Part shown: positions 52,578-61,468 of the stretch, piece after piece
How the letters are laid out: each line of letters opens with the position of its first letter
Position numbering within the stretch: position 1 is the stretch's first letter
Source of the DNA: Acidobacteriaceae bacterium
GTDB taxonomy: Bacteria > Acidobacteriota > Terriglobia > Terriglobales > Acidobacteriaceae
Length of the DNA: 64,000 nucleotides
Assembly: GCA_028283625.1 (NCBI GenBank)
Contig: JAPWKG010000026.1
Coordinates: 124,001-188,000 of the forward strand
Direction: 5' to 3'
Made by a program: the position numbers and the translations under genes
Notes under the pieces: generated by a model
What the model saw: the letters and a program-made list of their open reading frames with translations, nothing else
Told to the model about the DNA's origin: nothing
Databases searched by the model: none

Positions 52578-53663
52578 ATGCGATTTGTTGTTGCTGTGCT
52601 TGCGTTGACGTCTCTTTTTCCTTCATGGCTTGCGGCGCAGTCGCTGCGCCCAACTGCCGGCCTGGTGGAGGTAGCGCGCCAACCGGAGGTGCTGGCGAGG
52701 TTCCCGGAGATGCGCCCGGTGGTGGAGAAGCTTTACCACTGCACCGCAACGGATCTGGTGCCGTCGCCGGAAGGGCGCATTGAGATTCCGCATCACTACC
52801 TCAGTGGCTCCAGCGGCCCCATCAACCCTGCCGAGCACGCCGCGACTGTTGTCTATCAGCACTTTGAAGAGCGAATCGCCGCGGGGGCGGATCAGTTTGT
52901 TGCCCGGGGAGACCACCGCGAGGCGGCTTGTGCCCTGGAGCAGTTGGATGCGTGGGCGAAGGGCAAGGCGTTGCTGGACTACGATCCGCAGCAGTCCTCG
53001 CAGGCCTGGTATCAGGTGGAGTGGACGCTGGCCGGCGCCGGTACGGCGATGACGACGCTGATCAACGATCCGCAGCTGGACCCTGCCGAGGTCAGGCGCG
53101 TCACAGCATGGCTGGACCGCGCCGCCGCGCGCAACATCAGCTTCGAGCGTCCGGGTAAGGACAACAACAATCATCATTACTGGCGCGCGCTGGCTGCCAC
53201 CAGCATCGGCATTGTGGCCGACGACCGCACGCTCTTTGACTTCGGCGTGCGTGCGTACAAGGAAGCCATCGGTGATGTAGACGAACGCGGCGCTTTTCCC
53301 AAGGAGATGGCGCGGCATGAGAATGCGATTCACTACCAGATGTTTGCGCTGCAGCCGCTGGTGGTGATCGCGCAGCTTGCCGAGCGTCAGGGGGGTGACC
53401 TGTGGAGCTACTCCGCCCACGGACGCAGCCTGCGCGATGCGATCGTCTTCTTCGGCAGGGCCGTTGAAGACCCGTCGCTGGTCAAGCCCTATACCAGCGA
53501 CGAGCAGAAGATGCACTTCAGCCCGGGAGATTATGCTCAGTTCGCGCTGTACATGCGCCACTTCGGCAAAGAAGGTTTGCCGGAGGACATTGTGAAGAAC
53601 GCTGAGCGGCCTAGCTTCAACTCACGTCTGGGCGGCACGCTGCTGCTGTACGCGCTCAAGTAG
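52578..53663 (+). CDS. Secreted alginate lyase-like protein (PL5 family)
   Basis: This 361-residue protein has a Sec signal ending near WLAAQ. ATG 52578 is chosen for the signal; ATG 52566 would add four residues. The helical alpha/alpha-barrel family features of PL5 alginate lyases (AlgL) are clear. FERPGKDNNNHHYWRAL carries the conserved NN-H-x-YW active-site segment near 195-205, and RHENAIHYQMFALQP lies further on. It would cleave mannuronate-rich polymers by beta-elimination in the periplasm or outside. No alginate biosynthetic or transport genes adjoin, so it may serve scavenging. Convergent with the next gene, 15 bp apart. Confidence 0.85.
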   Translation: MRFVVAVLALTSLFPSWLAAQSLRPTAGLVEVARQPEVLARFPEMRPVVEKLYHCTATDLVPSPEGRIEIPHHYLSGSSGPINPAEHAATVVYQHFEERIAAGADQFVARGDHREAACALEQLDAWAKGKALLDYDPQQSSQAWYQVEWTLAGAGTAMTTLINDPQLDPAEVRRVTAWLDRAAARNISFERPGKDNNNHHYWRALAATSIGIVADDRTLFDFGVRAYKEAIGDVDERGAFPKEMARHENAIHYQMFALQPLVVIAQLAERQGGDLWSYSAHGRSLRDAIVFFGRAVEDPSLVKPYTSDEQKMHFSPGDYAQFALYMRHFGKEGLPEDIVKNAERPSFNSRLGGTLLLYALK

Positions 53664-53678
53664 CGTGCGGGTCTGAGC

Positions 53679-54446
53679 CTAGCGGCGGCCTGCGACCCAC
53701 TCTACGGCTCCGCGCACCATATCTTCGTGTCCTGCGGTCTGCTCCGGATGTGGTGAAATCACAAAAACGCGCCCGCGCCCGTAGCTTCCACTGGCCAGCG
53801 CCGTCGTGCCGACCATCACGCCATGGGGAGCTCCCTTGAGCGCCACTTCGGAGTCGAACTGGGCCACGACGGTGTAGGGGGGCAGGTTTTTGTCCTCGGC
53901 GGGTGCAAGCAGCGGCCCCTGGTGATACATCACGATGGGCTTGTCGGCCTTTTCGCCGATCTCCTGCTTGCCCACCGCCGTAAAGCCCAGCTCGACGTCG
54001 CCGCGCCCGCGCGCCCAATGCCGGCGGTCCACCACACGAGCGTTGAGAATCTGTAGCTGATAGTCCTTATCGGCCGCGGCGAGATAGGCTCCGGCGCAAA
54101 TGCCCAGGTAGCCTCCCCCGTTTCGGACGAAGGTGCGGATCTGCTCGCGCCCCTCTTCTTCAAGCTGCATGGCTTGCTCGCGTGAGCCACCGCCGCCCTG
54201 CACAATGACGTCGAAGTCTTTGAGCGCGCCTTGCCGTATCTGCTCCGCAGTGACGTTGGTGAGTTGAAAGTGCTGCGGGTCGCCGCCGAAGACGTGCTGG
54301 AAGTCGCGCGGCGTGCGTGGGCTGCCCTTATCGTCATAGACCGCGATCCGGATGGGCGCAGGCTGGTTCGGCACGGGCGCAGGCTGCGCCGACTGGGCGA
54401 CGGCTGCAAGCGGACACAGCAAGAGCATGGCGCTCCAACGTTTCAC
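53679..54446 (-). CDS. Secreted BPL_N-domain (class I glutamine amidotransferase-like) protein
   Basis: This 255-residue protein has a signal ending near AVAQSAQ. A flavodoxin-like class I GATase fold follows, as in the BPL_N domain. IAVYDDKGSP starts the first strand near 33, VIVQGGGGSRE near 80, and GGYLGICAGAYLAA is the nucleophile elbow with Cys near 117. HQGPLL and VISPHPEQTAG supply candidate His partners. The extracytoplasmic members of this family have no assigned substrate to my knowledge. It is transcribed towards the alginate lyase. Confidence 0.8.
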   Translation of the reverse strand: MKRWSAMLLLCPLAAVAQSAQPAPVPNQPAPIRIAVYDDKGSPRTPRDFQHVFGGDPQHFQLTNVTAEQIRQGALKDFDVIVQGGGGSREQAMQLEEEGREQIRTFVRNGGGYLGICAGAYLAAADKDYQLQILNARVVDRRHWARGRGDVELGFTAVGKQEIGEKADKPIVMYHQGPLLAPAEDKNLPPYTVVAQFDSEVALKGAPHGVMVGTTALASGSYGRGRVFVISPHPEQTAGHEDMVRGAVEWVAGRR

Positions 54447-54547
54447 TGGGAAGACCTCCGGGGGACGTGGTTTTACGGTAGCAAATAGGGATATCGAAAG
54501 TGCTTATAGTGGTGGAGTCCTCCATAAGAAACTTCTATGATCGCGAC

Positions 54548-55225
54548 ATGGGCATCAACAACACGCGTGCTGTTTTCGAAGCAACCGCCGGATCGTACGA
54601 CCAAAATCGAATGACGCTGATCCCGGGGCACCAGCGCTTTTACGGCGCCGCGCTCTCGTTGATCCCGCAGGATGCGCGCCGCGTGGTGGACCTCGGTGCG
54701 GGCACCGGCCTGTTTTCTGCAATGGTGCACGGTACGCACCCCGAAGCGGAGCTGCATCTGATCGACTTTTCGCCGAAGATGCTGGCTCTGGCTCAGGCTC
54801 GGCTCGGAGCGCTGGAGACCGTGCGTTATGTTCTGGACGACTACGTTACGGCTGCGTTGCCCGAGGACTCTGACGCCGTGGTGACAGCTCTGAGCGTGCA
54901 TCACCTGGACGACGAGCAGAAGCGGGCGCTCTTCCACAATGTTTTGAAGTCGTTACGCCCTGGCGGCCGCTTCATCAACGCCGACCACATCGCCGGGCCG
55001 AGCTCTGAGCTTGAGCGGGAGTACCAGGAGCGGTGGCTCGAAGCCGTCCGCGCGCAGGGGGCCTCCGAGCAGCAGATCGCCGACTCGCTCTTCCGGCAGC
55101 AGGAGGATCGGCGCTCACCCATCGCATCGCAGCTTGGGTGGATGCGCGACGCGGGCTTCGTGCAGGTCGATTGCTGGCACAAAGACAACTCATTTGCTGT
55201 GATGACCGGCTGTAAGCCTGCCTAG
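54548..55225 (+). CDS. Class I SAM-dependent methyltransferase
   Basis: This 225-residue cytoplasmic enzyme has motif I VVDLGAGTGLFSAM near 43-56, an acidic residue after strand 2 (LIDFSP near 74), and VVTALSVHHLDDEQK as the post-strand-4 motif near 113. It resembles UbiE/Methyltransf_25-type enzymes acting on small molecules. The C-terminal part (LERWL-like ..ASQLGWMRDAGF..CWHKDNSFAVM) fits. ATG 54548 is preferred over GTG 54500, though the ribosome-binding site is weak for both. Substrate unknown. The VWA gene follows after 65 bp on the same strand. Confidence 0.85.
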   Translation: MGINNTRAVFEATAGSYDQNRMTLIPGHQRFYGAALSLIPQDARRVVDLGAGTGLFSAMVHGTHPEAELHLIDFSPKMLALAQARLGALETVRYVLDDYVTAALPEDSDAVVTALSVHHLDDEQKRALFHNVLKSLRPGGRFINADHIAGPSSELEREYQERWLEAVRAQGASEQQIADSLFRQQEDRRSPIASQLGWMRDAGFVQVDCWHKDNSFAVMTGCKPA

Positions 55226-55290
55226 TGGCGCGGGTGCGGAATCCAGGAACTCGCCGGGGCGTCTAACATAGAGGGAGAGAGGCCCCGCGC

Positions 55291-56517
55291 ATGAAGCTCA
55301 CTCGCTACACACGATTCAACGGCGATCTGTCCACCAGCTTCGATCTGGAAGACCTGTTGCAAGGGCTCTCCGATCTTCTGCTCGACTCCGGCTATCAGGA
55401 CCCATTCGCTCCGTTCTCCGGCGATGCCGAGCAGACAATGGACGACCTGCGCGATGCGATCCGCCAGCAGCTGGACTCCGGTGAGCTGCTCGACGAGGAC
55501 TCGCAGGCGCAGTACGACGAGCTGCCCGAAGAGGGCAAAGAGGAGCTCGTCGACAAGATCATCCAGCGCATGAAGGATGAAGCGTATCTGAACGCGGAAG
55601 ATCCATCGGAGGGGCAGGGGCAGGGAGCCGCCGGGGAAGGCGAGTCCGTCTCCTTCGAGATCACGGACAAAGCGATGGATTTTCTCGGCTACAAAGCTCT
55701 TCAGGACCTTCTCGGTCCTCTGGGCAAATCTTCCGCTGGCCGTCACGCCACGTTGTTTGAGGCCGCCGGGGTAGAGACCAACGGCTCCTCCAAGCCCTAT
55801 GATTTTGGCGATTCGCTCAACCTCGACATCACAACAACGCTGAACTCTGTCTTTGCGCGCGAGGGAATGCCCGCGGACGGCAAGCTGAATCTTGAGTACT
55901 CGGATCTGCACGTCCAGCAGTCGGACTTCTATTCCAGCTGCGCGACCGTGGTTCTGCTCGACTGCTCGCACTCGATGATTCTTTACGGGGAGGACCGCTT
56001 CACGCCTGCCAAGCGCGTGGCCATGGCGCTCTCGCACTTGATCCGCACGCAGTACCCGGGCGATACGATCGATCTCGTGCTCTTTCATGACCACGCAGAG
56101 CATATTCCCATTCAGGATCTGCCGCGGGTCAAGGTGGGCCCGCATTACACCAACACGCGCGAAGGCCTGCGCGTGGCTCAGCGTATTCTGAAGCGCTCCT
56201 CTAAGGACATGAAGCAGATCGTCATGATCACCGATGGCAAGCCTTCGGCTTTGACGCTGGAAGACGGCCGCATCTATAAAAATGCGTTCGGCCTCGATCC
56301 CCTGGTCATCTCCGAGACGCTTGAAGAGGTGAATCGCTGCAAGCGTTCCAACATCATGATCAACACCTTCATGCTGACGGACGATTTTCCTCTGGTGCAG
56401 TTCGTGCGTCAGGTTTCGGCCATCTGTCGCGGCAAGGCCTACTTCACCACTCCGCAAACGCTCGGCAACTACCTCTTGATGGACTTTATGAACCGCCGTG
56501 CAAAGCACGTGAACTAA
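55291..56517 (+). CDS. VWA-domain protein, probable partner of the MoxR/ChlI-like ATPase
   Basis: This 408-residue protein has an acidic, coil-rich first half ([21 protein letters not shown]) and a von Willebrand A domain from about 218. The metal-ion-dependent adhesion site is D224-C-S226-H-S228, and [11 protein letters not shown] supplies the second acidic motif. VWA/CoxE-type proteins act with AAA+ MoxR/ChlI ATPases. Here the ATPase gene is three genes upstream on the same strand. There is no signal peptide. The client is unknown; metal insertion or protein remodelling are the known roles of such pairs. Confidence 0.86.
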   Translation: MKLTRYTRFNGDLSTSFDLEDLLQGLSDLLLDSGYQDPFAPFSGDAEQTMDDLRDAIRQQLDSGELLDEDSQAQYDELPEEGKEELVDKIIQRMKDEAYLNAEDPSEGQGQGAAGEGESVSFEITDKAMDFLGYKALQDLLGPLGKSSAGRHATLFEAAGVETNGSSKPYDFGDSLNLDITTTLNSVFAREGMPADGKLNLEYSDLHVQQSDFYSSCATVVLLDCSHSMILYGEDRFTPAKRVAMALSHLIRTQYPGDTIDLVLFHDHAEHIPIQDLPRVKVGPHYTNTREGLRVAQRILKRSSKDMKQIVMITDGKPSALTLEDGRIYKNAFGLDPLVISETLEEVNRCKRSNIMINTFMLTDDFPLVQFVRQVSAICRGKAYFTTPQTLGNYLLMDFMNRRAKHVN

Positions 56518-56638
56518 GGCTTCCCCTAAGGGATTCAGGCGTTCGTTTTTGTTCCGCAAACGTTGTCACCGAGATTTTATCTTTCGCGAGGGTGCAACAC
56601 TTTCCCGGGAAAATCCAAGAAAATAGCACGATTCTCTT

Positions 56639-56664
56639 CGCCCAGCGGATTATATCGCTGGGCG
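56639..56664. other. Perfect 9-bp inverted repeat in a 290-base leader
   Basis: CGCCCAGCG at 56639-56647 and CGCTGGGCG at 56656-56664 surround GATTATAT. The 290 bases from 56518 to 56807 hold no supportable gene and no clear promoter. The hairpin lacks a T-run and lies 143 bp before the lipoprotein start, so it may be a regulatory structure or an operator rather than a terminator. Confidence 0.45.
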
Positions 56665-56807
56665 ATATTCATTATTGTGTGGTGTCTCGTCTTCTTTTGG
56701 TCCAAAATACCCGTATTCACAGCAGCAGATTTTGGAAGATGGCCACACGGAACAAACACCCGGGTGGACGATCTTTTGGTTTACCACGAGGCCCACAGGT
56801 GACTGAC

Positions 56808-58946
56808 ATGAAGCGGTCGTATCTTTCTTTTCGTTGTTTTTCTCGGTTGGCAGCTGTCTCGGCTGCTGCGGGAGCGGTAAGCACACTCACAGGTTGCGGT
56901 ATTGGTTCAATCGCCAACCAGCCTGACCGCACAATTTCGGGGTTCAAAGGCGTGGTGCACGGTGGCCAAAGCCCGATTCAGGATGCGACCGTTACGCTGT
57001 ATCACACCGACCCGAGCGCGACGAGCTACGGAGCAGCCGGCGTCGTGATCGGTACGGCGACTTCCGATGCCAATGGAAACTTTGTTATTTCCCCGTCAGC
57101 AACCTCGACCAACTGCCCCGCAGGCGCTCAGGCCTACATCACCGCCGCAGGCGGGTACCAAACCGGCCAGTCCACGCTCGTGAATACGGAAATGCTTGAA
57201 GTGGCGGCTCTTGGTGACTGTTCCAGCATCAGCGCTTCCACCAGTGTGATCGTCAACGAGGTCACAACGGTTGCGGCTGCGTATGCGCTCTCCGGTTTCT
57301 CCACGACGAAAATCGATTCTTCTTCCAATCTGCCGGTGGCGCAAATCAGCGCTCCCAGTGCTGTAAGCGGCACCACCGCAACGGCAACGGCGCCGGCAGG
57401 CTTGGTCCACGCCTTCGCCAACGCGGCAAATCTGGTCGATTACACCTCGGGTATGCCTAACGCAACCATCACTGCAAACGGTGGAACCACTGCAGCGAGC
57501 TCGACGGTGACCGGCGTGGTCCCGTATGCGGAGATCCTTACCCTTGCCGATGCGATGCAAAGCTGTGTCGATTCAGGAAGCGCTGTAGGCGGGGAAAGCG
57601 CAAACTGCACCTCGCTCTTCGGATATACCCCTTCCATCAAGAACATCACGCCGACCAATACCTTTCAGGCTTTCGTGAATCTGGCTCGCAATCCTTATCC
57701 CAGCAGCGGTGCACTGTCGGGCATCTTAGGCCTGACGAGCGCCACCTCGGCGTTCCAGCCGACGCTTACGGCGGCTCCGGGCGATTGGAGCTTGTCCATC
57801 GTCTACGGCAAGGGCTCTCTGCTTCTTGGGTACTTCACGGCGCTTGATGCGAACGACACCTTCTACTTCGGTGTTTCTGCCGCAACGGCTTCGACCTCGC
57901 CCATTTATGGCGTAAGCGCCTATGGAGCTTCCGTGCCCGCGTTCGCGAACCCTTCTTCCACGGTGACCACGACGCGCGGCTTGGCAGCAGACCAGCTGGG
58001 CAATATCTGGGTGGCGTACAACACAGCGGTGGTCGACCGTTTCAACACCATCTCGGGTGCTGTCGACGGCTCGTACACCTCGCCGTACAACTACATCTGG
58101 CAGGTCGCTGTGGATCGTTCGAACGATCTTTGGATGGGGCATGTGATCGGCAGCACCACCAATATCGACGAGCTGGCGTACAGCAATGGCTCCTGGTCGG
58201 CGAACTATACGTCCGCTCCTGGAACCAACACAGGAAGCTACGGCATTGCGGTCGATAACAACCAGAACATCTGGGCTGCGGGTTACTACAATAGCGGTAC
58301 TACAGAGGTCCTGCTGCCAAATCTGGGAACAGTGAGCGCCCCTAGCTATACCACTCAGGGAACAGCGATTACAGCGGTGACGGCAACCGTTGGAGCAAAG
58401 CCGTACAGCACGGTCTTTGATCCGAGCGGCAATGCGTGGGTCGGTATCACCGGCTCCACCAACAGCCTGGCCAATACCGGTATTGTCGAAGCGACGCCCA
58501 ACGCTTCTTTGGGGGCCACTTCCATCAGTGTTGGAAACCTGATCACGGGCAGCACCGCCGGTTCGAACAGCAATGTGCTGGGAACCTTGGCCACGCAGGA
58601 GATGGCAATCGACGGAGCCGGTACGATCTTTATTCCGGATAACAACAGCAGCACGCAGGGAATCCACATGTACGCGACGGGGACGTCGAATACCCTGACG
58701 CCTTCAACAGGCTTGAAGTCCTGCTATCTGGCCACGAGCGCGGCGACGACTTGCGGTACGGGAACGGGGGCAGCTGTTTATAACCCGCGTCAGCCGGCCG
58801 TCGATAGCACCGGTTCCGTCTGGGCCGGTATGACCGGCGGTGGTGTCGTACAGCTGATCGGTGTAGCGGCTCCGACGTATCCGGTGCTGGCTGTCGGTAA
58901 GTGGAGCACTGCCCCGGGGCTTTCCACCGCGGCATCGCTTCCGTAG
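56808..58946 (+). CDS. Large lipoprotein with carboxypeptidase-like entry and propeller-like repeats
   Basis: This 712-residue protein starts at ATG 56808 with a CAGGTGA upstream. The signal ends in a lipobox TLTGC-GIG (Cys near 25). A CarboxypepD_reg-like beta domain follows at about 37-120 (FKGVVHGGQSPIQDATVTLYHT). A helical region spans about 140-290. A propeller-like array has NHL/SMP-like repeats in which GNIWVAYN, NDLWMGH, QNIWAAGY, GNAWVGI and GSVWAGM recur every 40-60 residues (about 390-700). Such repeats bind partners or ligands; no catalytic motif is seen. In-frame codons back to 56592 lack a ribosome-binding site. Likely anchored in the outer membrane or facing the periplasm. Function unknown. 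Confidence 0.72.
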   Translation: MKRSYLSFRCFSRLAAVSAAAGAVSTLTGCGIGSIANQPDRTISGFKGVVHGGQSPIQDATVTLYHTDPSATSYGAAGVVIGTATSDANGNFVISPSATSTNCPAGAQAYITAAGGYQTGQSTLVNTEMLEVAALGDCSSISASTSVIVNEVTTVAAAYALSGFSTTKIDSSSNLPVAQISAPSAVSGTTATATAPAGLVHAFANAANLVDYTSGMPNATITANGGTTAASSTVTGVVPYAEILTLADAMQSCVDSGSAVGGESANCTSLFGYTPSIKNITPTNTFQAFVNLARNPYPSSGALSGILGLTSATSAFQPTLTAAPGDWSLSIVYGKGSLLLGYFTALDANDTFYFGVSAATASTSPIYGVSAYGASVPAFANPSSTVTTTRGLAADQLGNIWVAYNTAVVDRFNTISGAVDGSYTSPYNYIWQVAVDRSNDLWMGHVIGSTTNIDELAYSNGSWSANYTSAPGTNTGSYGIAVDNNQNIWAAGYYNSGTTEVLLPNLGTVSAPSYTTQGTAITAVTATVGAKPYSTVFDPSGNAWVGITGSTNSLANTGIVEATPNASLGATSISVGNLITGSTAGSNSNVLGTLATQEMAIDGAGTIFIPDNNSSTQGIHMYATGTSNTLTPSTGLKSCYLATSAATTCGTGTGAAVYNPRQPAVDSTGSVWAGMTGGGVVQLIGVAAPTYPVLAVGKWSTAPGLSTAASLP

Positions 58947-58966
58947 GGTTTTATACGACAGCCGAT

Positions 58967-59002
58967 ATACAACAAGCCCCGCTTCGGCGGGGCTTGTTGT
59001 AT
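58967..59002. terminator. 16-bp perfect stem with UUCG loop (bidirectional terminator)
   Basis: ATACAACAAGCCCCGC (58967-58982), TTCG, then its exact complement (58987-59002). It lies between the convergent lipoprotein and NUDIX genes. No long T-run, but the stem is very stable. Confidence 0.7.
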
Positions 59003-59100
59003 GTGGACTCATGGAATCGTCGCGGGGGGGGCTGTTGAAAGGTAGGAGGAAAACATCCTGCGAATCAAGACTTTGCGAAGAAAAGGCGGGAGGGGAGACG

Positions 59101-59649
59101 TTACTTGCCTGCTTCCTTACGCAGGCGATACATGCACCATGCGGCAATCGTGCAGTTATCCATCACGCGTCCATCGAGGATCATGGCCTCAAACTCCTGC
59201 ACGCTCACGCGATGCACGGTCATATCGAACTCTTCCGGATCGCGTTCCGTTTCGCCTGCCGAGAGACCTTCTGCGAGGAAGACGGAGTGGAGCTGTCGGA
59301 TCGCACCGTAGGCGATCCAGTTGTCGCCAAGATGCGTCATGCGTTCGGCGCTTAAGCCGGTCTCTTCCTTGAGCTCTCCCCGCGCCAGCTCTTCCGGGAC
59401 GAAGTCGTCCGTCTCCCATCCACCCTGCGGTAACTCATAAAAAGACGCCCCGACGGTATAGCGATACTGCCGTACAAGCCAAACGAAATCGCCTTCCAGC
59501 GTATGTTCTAGCGGTACAACGATGCAGGCGCCGTGCTTGTCCATGACGCCGTAAATGCCACGCGTCCCGTCCTCGCGTTCGGTCACGTCCTCCCGCACGG
59601 AACACCATGGGTTGCGATACACCTCTCGGCTGCTGATGGTTTTGAGCAA
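59101..59649 (-). CDS. NUDIX hydrolase (ADP-ribose pyrophosphatase-like)
   Basis: This 182-residue enzyme has the ADPRase-type entry YELPQGGWETDDFVPEELA and the Nudix segment GELKEETGL, where the usual R of REUxEE is G. The catalytic EExG glutamates are present. VWLVRQYRY upstream also fits ADP-ribose pyrophosphatases. One extra residue in the loop and the R-to-G change mean substrate could differ. 24 bp separate it from treZ. It shares the treY-treZ strand and may be co-transcribed. Confidence 0.85.
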   Translation of the reverse strand: MLKTISSREVYRNPWCSVREDVTEREDGTRGIYGVMDKHGACIVVPLEHTLEGDFVWLVRQYRYTVGASFYELPQGGWETDDFVPEELARGELKEETGLSAERMTHLGDNWIAYGAIRQLHSVFLAEGLSAGETERDPEEFDMTVHRVSVQEFEAMILDGRVMDNCTIAAWCMYRLRKEAGK

Positions 59650-59673
59650 GATCGTTCTCCTGCGAGCAGTATC

Positions 59674-61455
59674 TCAGGACGGCCGTGCATCGACCTCACG
59701 ATCTTCAACCTGTTGTGAGGTGGAACGGAGAACGACGAGCGTGAGCGGAGCGAGTGTGATGGTGTTGTTCTGCGGCTCTGTTTGCTCTTTGCGTGAGCTG
59801 AGGCAAAGCTCCTCGCCATCCAGCAGCTCAATCACCCACGGCTCCTGGCCAAGGTTGGCTGCGATGCGAATCTCGTCGCGCTGCATTACCAGTTGTCGGC
59901 TCTTGTTCTCTGAAGAGACCAGCAGGTGGTGCATGTCGCCATCGTTGAGTGCCACGGTATGGCGGCGCAGACGGATCAGATCTTTTACCCAGGCGAGCAT
60001 CTCGGCATGTTTGCCGGTATGCACCTCTTGCCAGAGCAGCTTGGAATCATGGAAGGTCTTGAGGTCTTCCGGGTTAGGAACATCGTCACCGAATCCGAAC
60101 GCTGCGAACTCTCGCTTGCGCCCTTCCGCGACGGCTTTACGCATCTCTTCGTCTTCATGGTCGGCAAAGTACTGGAATGGTGTGCTTGCAGCCCATTCCT
60201 GCCCCATAAAGAGCATGGGAATGTAGGGTGCGAGCAAGGTGAGCCCGATTGAAATCTTGGCTTTCTCCATGCCGCAGAGTTGTTCCAGGCGCTCACCGAA
60301 AGCGCGGTTGCCGATCTGATCGTGGTTTTGATCAAAGTGCACGAAGTGGTGTGCGCTGAGCAGCCCAACGGGGCGGCCATGCTTGCGCTTGCGATAACGC
60401 GAGTGTTGGCCGTCGTATACGAAAGCGTGTTTGAGCGCTTTGTGCAGATCGGCCATGGTGCCGTAGTCGGCGTAGTAGCCTTGCGCCTTGTCGTCGTTGT
60501 AAAGCAGAGAAAAGAGCGCGTGATGGTAATCGTCGCTCCATTGCGAATCCATGCCGTAACCGTGAGCTTCTTTGGGGCGAATGACACGGGGATCATTGAG
60601 GTCGCTTTCCGCAATGAGGTAGAACTCGCGGCCAAGCGTAGCGCCCAGGCGTTCAACTTCAACCGAGAGCTGCTCCATGAAGTGAACGGCGGAGGAGTCG
60701 ATGAAGGCGTGTACCGCGTCGAAGCGAAGACCGTCAACGTGGTAGTCGCGTAGCCACATGAGTGCGTTATCACAGAAGAATCTGCGCACTTCATCCGAGC
60801 CAGCTTCGTCGAGGTTTACTGCCGGCCCCCACGGCGTGAGATAGCGTGTGCTCATGTACGGCGCGAACTTGCTGGTGTAGTTTCCTACAGGGCCGAAGTG
60901 GTTGTAGACGACATCCAGGATGACGCTGAGGCCTTTGCCGTGCGCGGCATCGACAAAGCGCTTGAAGCCGTCGGGGCCGCCATAGGCTTCATGGGTAGCA
61001 AAGAGCGTGACGCCGTCGTAACCCCAGCCGCGATCGCCGGCAAACTGCGCGATCGGCAGCACTTCAATGTGGGTAATGCCAAGATCCGCGAGGTGATCGA
61101 GATGCTGAATTGCACCGTCAAATGTGCCTTCGGGGCTAAAGGTCCCGATGTGCAGCTCATAGATCACGGCGCCCGTTTTCGGCGTACCGCGCCAGAGCTG
61201 GTCGTGCCAGGTGAAGTTGCTGTGATCGTAAAGTTCGGAGGGTCCATGCACTCCTTGGGGCTGACGGAGAGAGCGCGGGTCCGGGTAGGGTGTTGGATCG
61301 TCGTCGATCAGAAATGAGTACAGATCACCGCAATTGCAGTCGCTGTCGAGTGTCCACCAACCGCGCTTGTTTGGTCCTTCTAGAGGAAGGACTCGATCTC
61401 CAAGCTTGACCTGCATCTTCTTGGCCTGTGGGGCCCAGACTCCAAACGTGTGCAT
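59674..61455 (-). CDS. treZ: Malto-oligosyltrehalose trehalohydrolase
   Basis: This 593-residue GH13 enzyme starts at ATG 61455 with AAGGAG upstream; the open frame to 61899 overlaps treY and is not used. An N-terminal E-set domain (HTFGVWAPQAKKMQVKL) precedes the barrel. Catalytic positions are D246 in LRFDAVHAF (nucleophile), E283 in IAESDLND (acid/base) and D379 in NHDQIGN (transition-state stabiliser). It hydrolyses the bond next to the terminal trehalose of malto-oligosyltrehalose, releasing trehalose. It is 13 bp after treY, whose product supplies its substrate. Together they turn glycogen-type glucans into trehalose. Confidence 0.95.
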   Translation of the reverse strand: MHTFGVWAPQAKKMQVKLGDRVLPLEGPNKRGWWTLDSDCNCGDLYSFLIDDDPTPYPDPRSLRQPQGVHGPSELYDHSNFTWHDQLWRGTPKTGAVIYELHIGTFSPEGTFDGAIQHLDHLADLGITHIEVLPIAQFAGDRGWGYDGVTLFATHEAYGGPDGFKRFVDAAHGKGLSVILDVVYNHFGPVGNYTSKFAPYMSTRYLTPWGPAVNLDEAGSDEVRRFFCDNALMWLRDYHVDGLRFDAVHAFIDSSAVHFMEQLSVEVERLGATLGREFYLIAESDLNDPRVIRPKEAHGYGMDSQWSDDYHHALFSLLYNDDKAQGYYADYGTMADLHKALKHAFVYDGQHSRYRKRKHGRPVGLLSAHHFVHFDQNHDQIGNRAFGERLEQLCGMEKAKISIGLTLLAPYIPMLFMGQEWAASTPFQYFADHEDEEMRKAVAEGRKREFAAFGFGDDVPNPEDLKTFHDSKLLWQEVHTGKHAEMLAWVKDLIRLRRHTVALNDGDMHHLLVSSENKSRQLVMQRDEIRIAANLGQEPWVIELLDGEELCLSSRKEQTEPQNNTITLAPLTLVVLRSTSQQVEDREVDARPS

Positions 61456-61468
61456 GAGGCTCTTCTCC

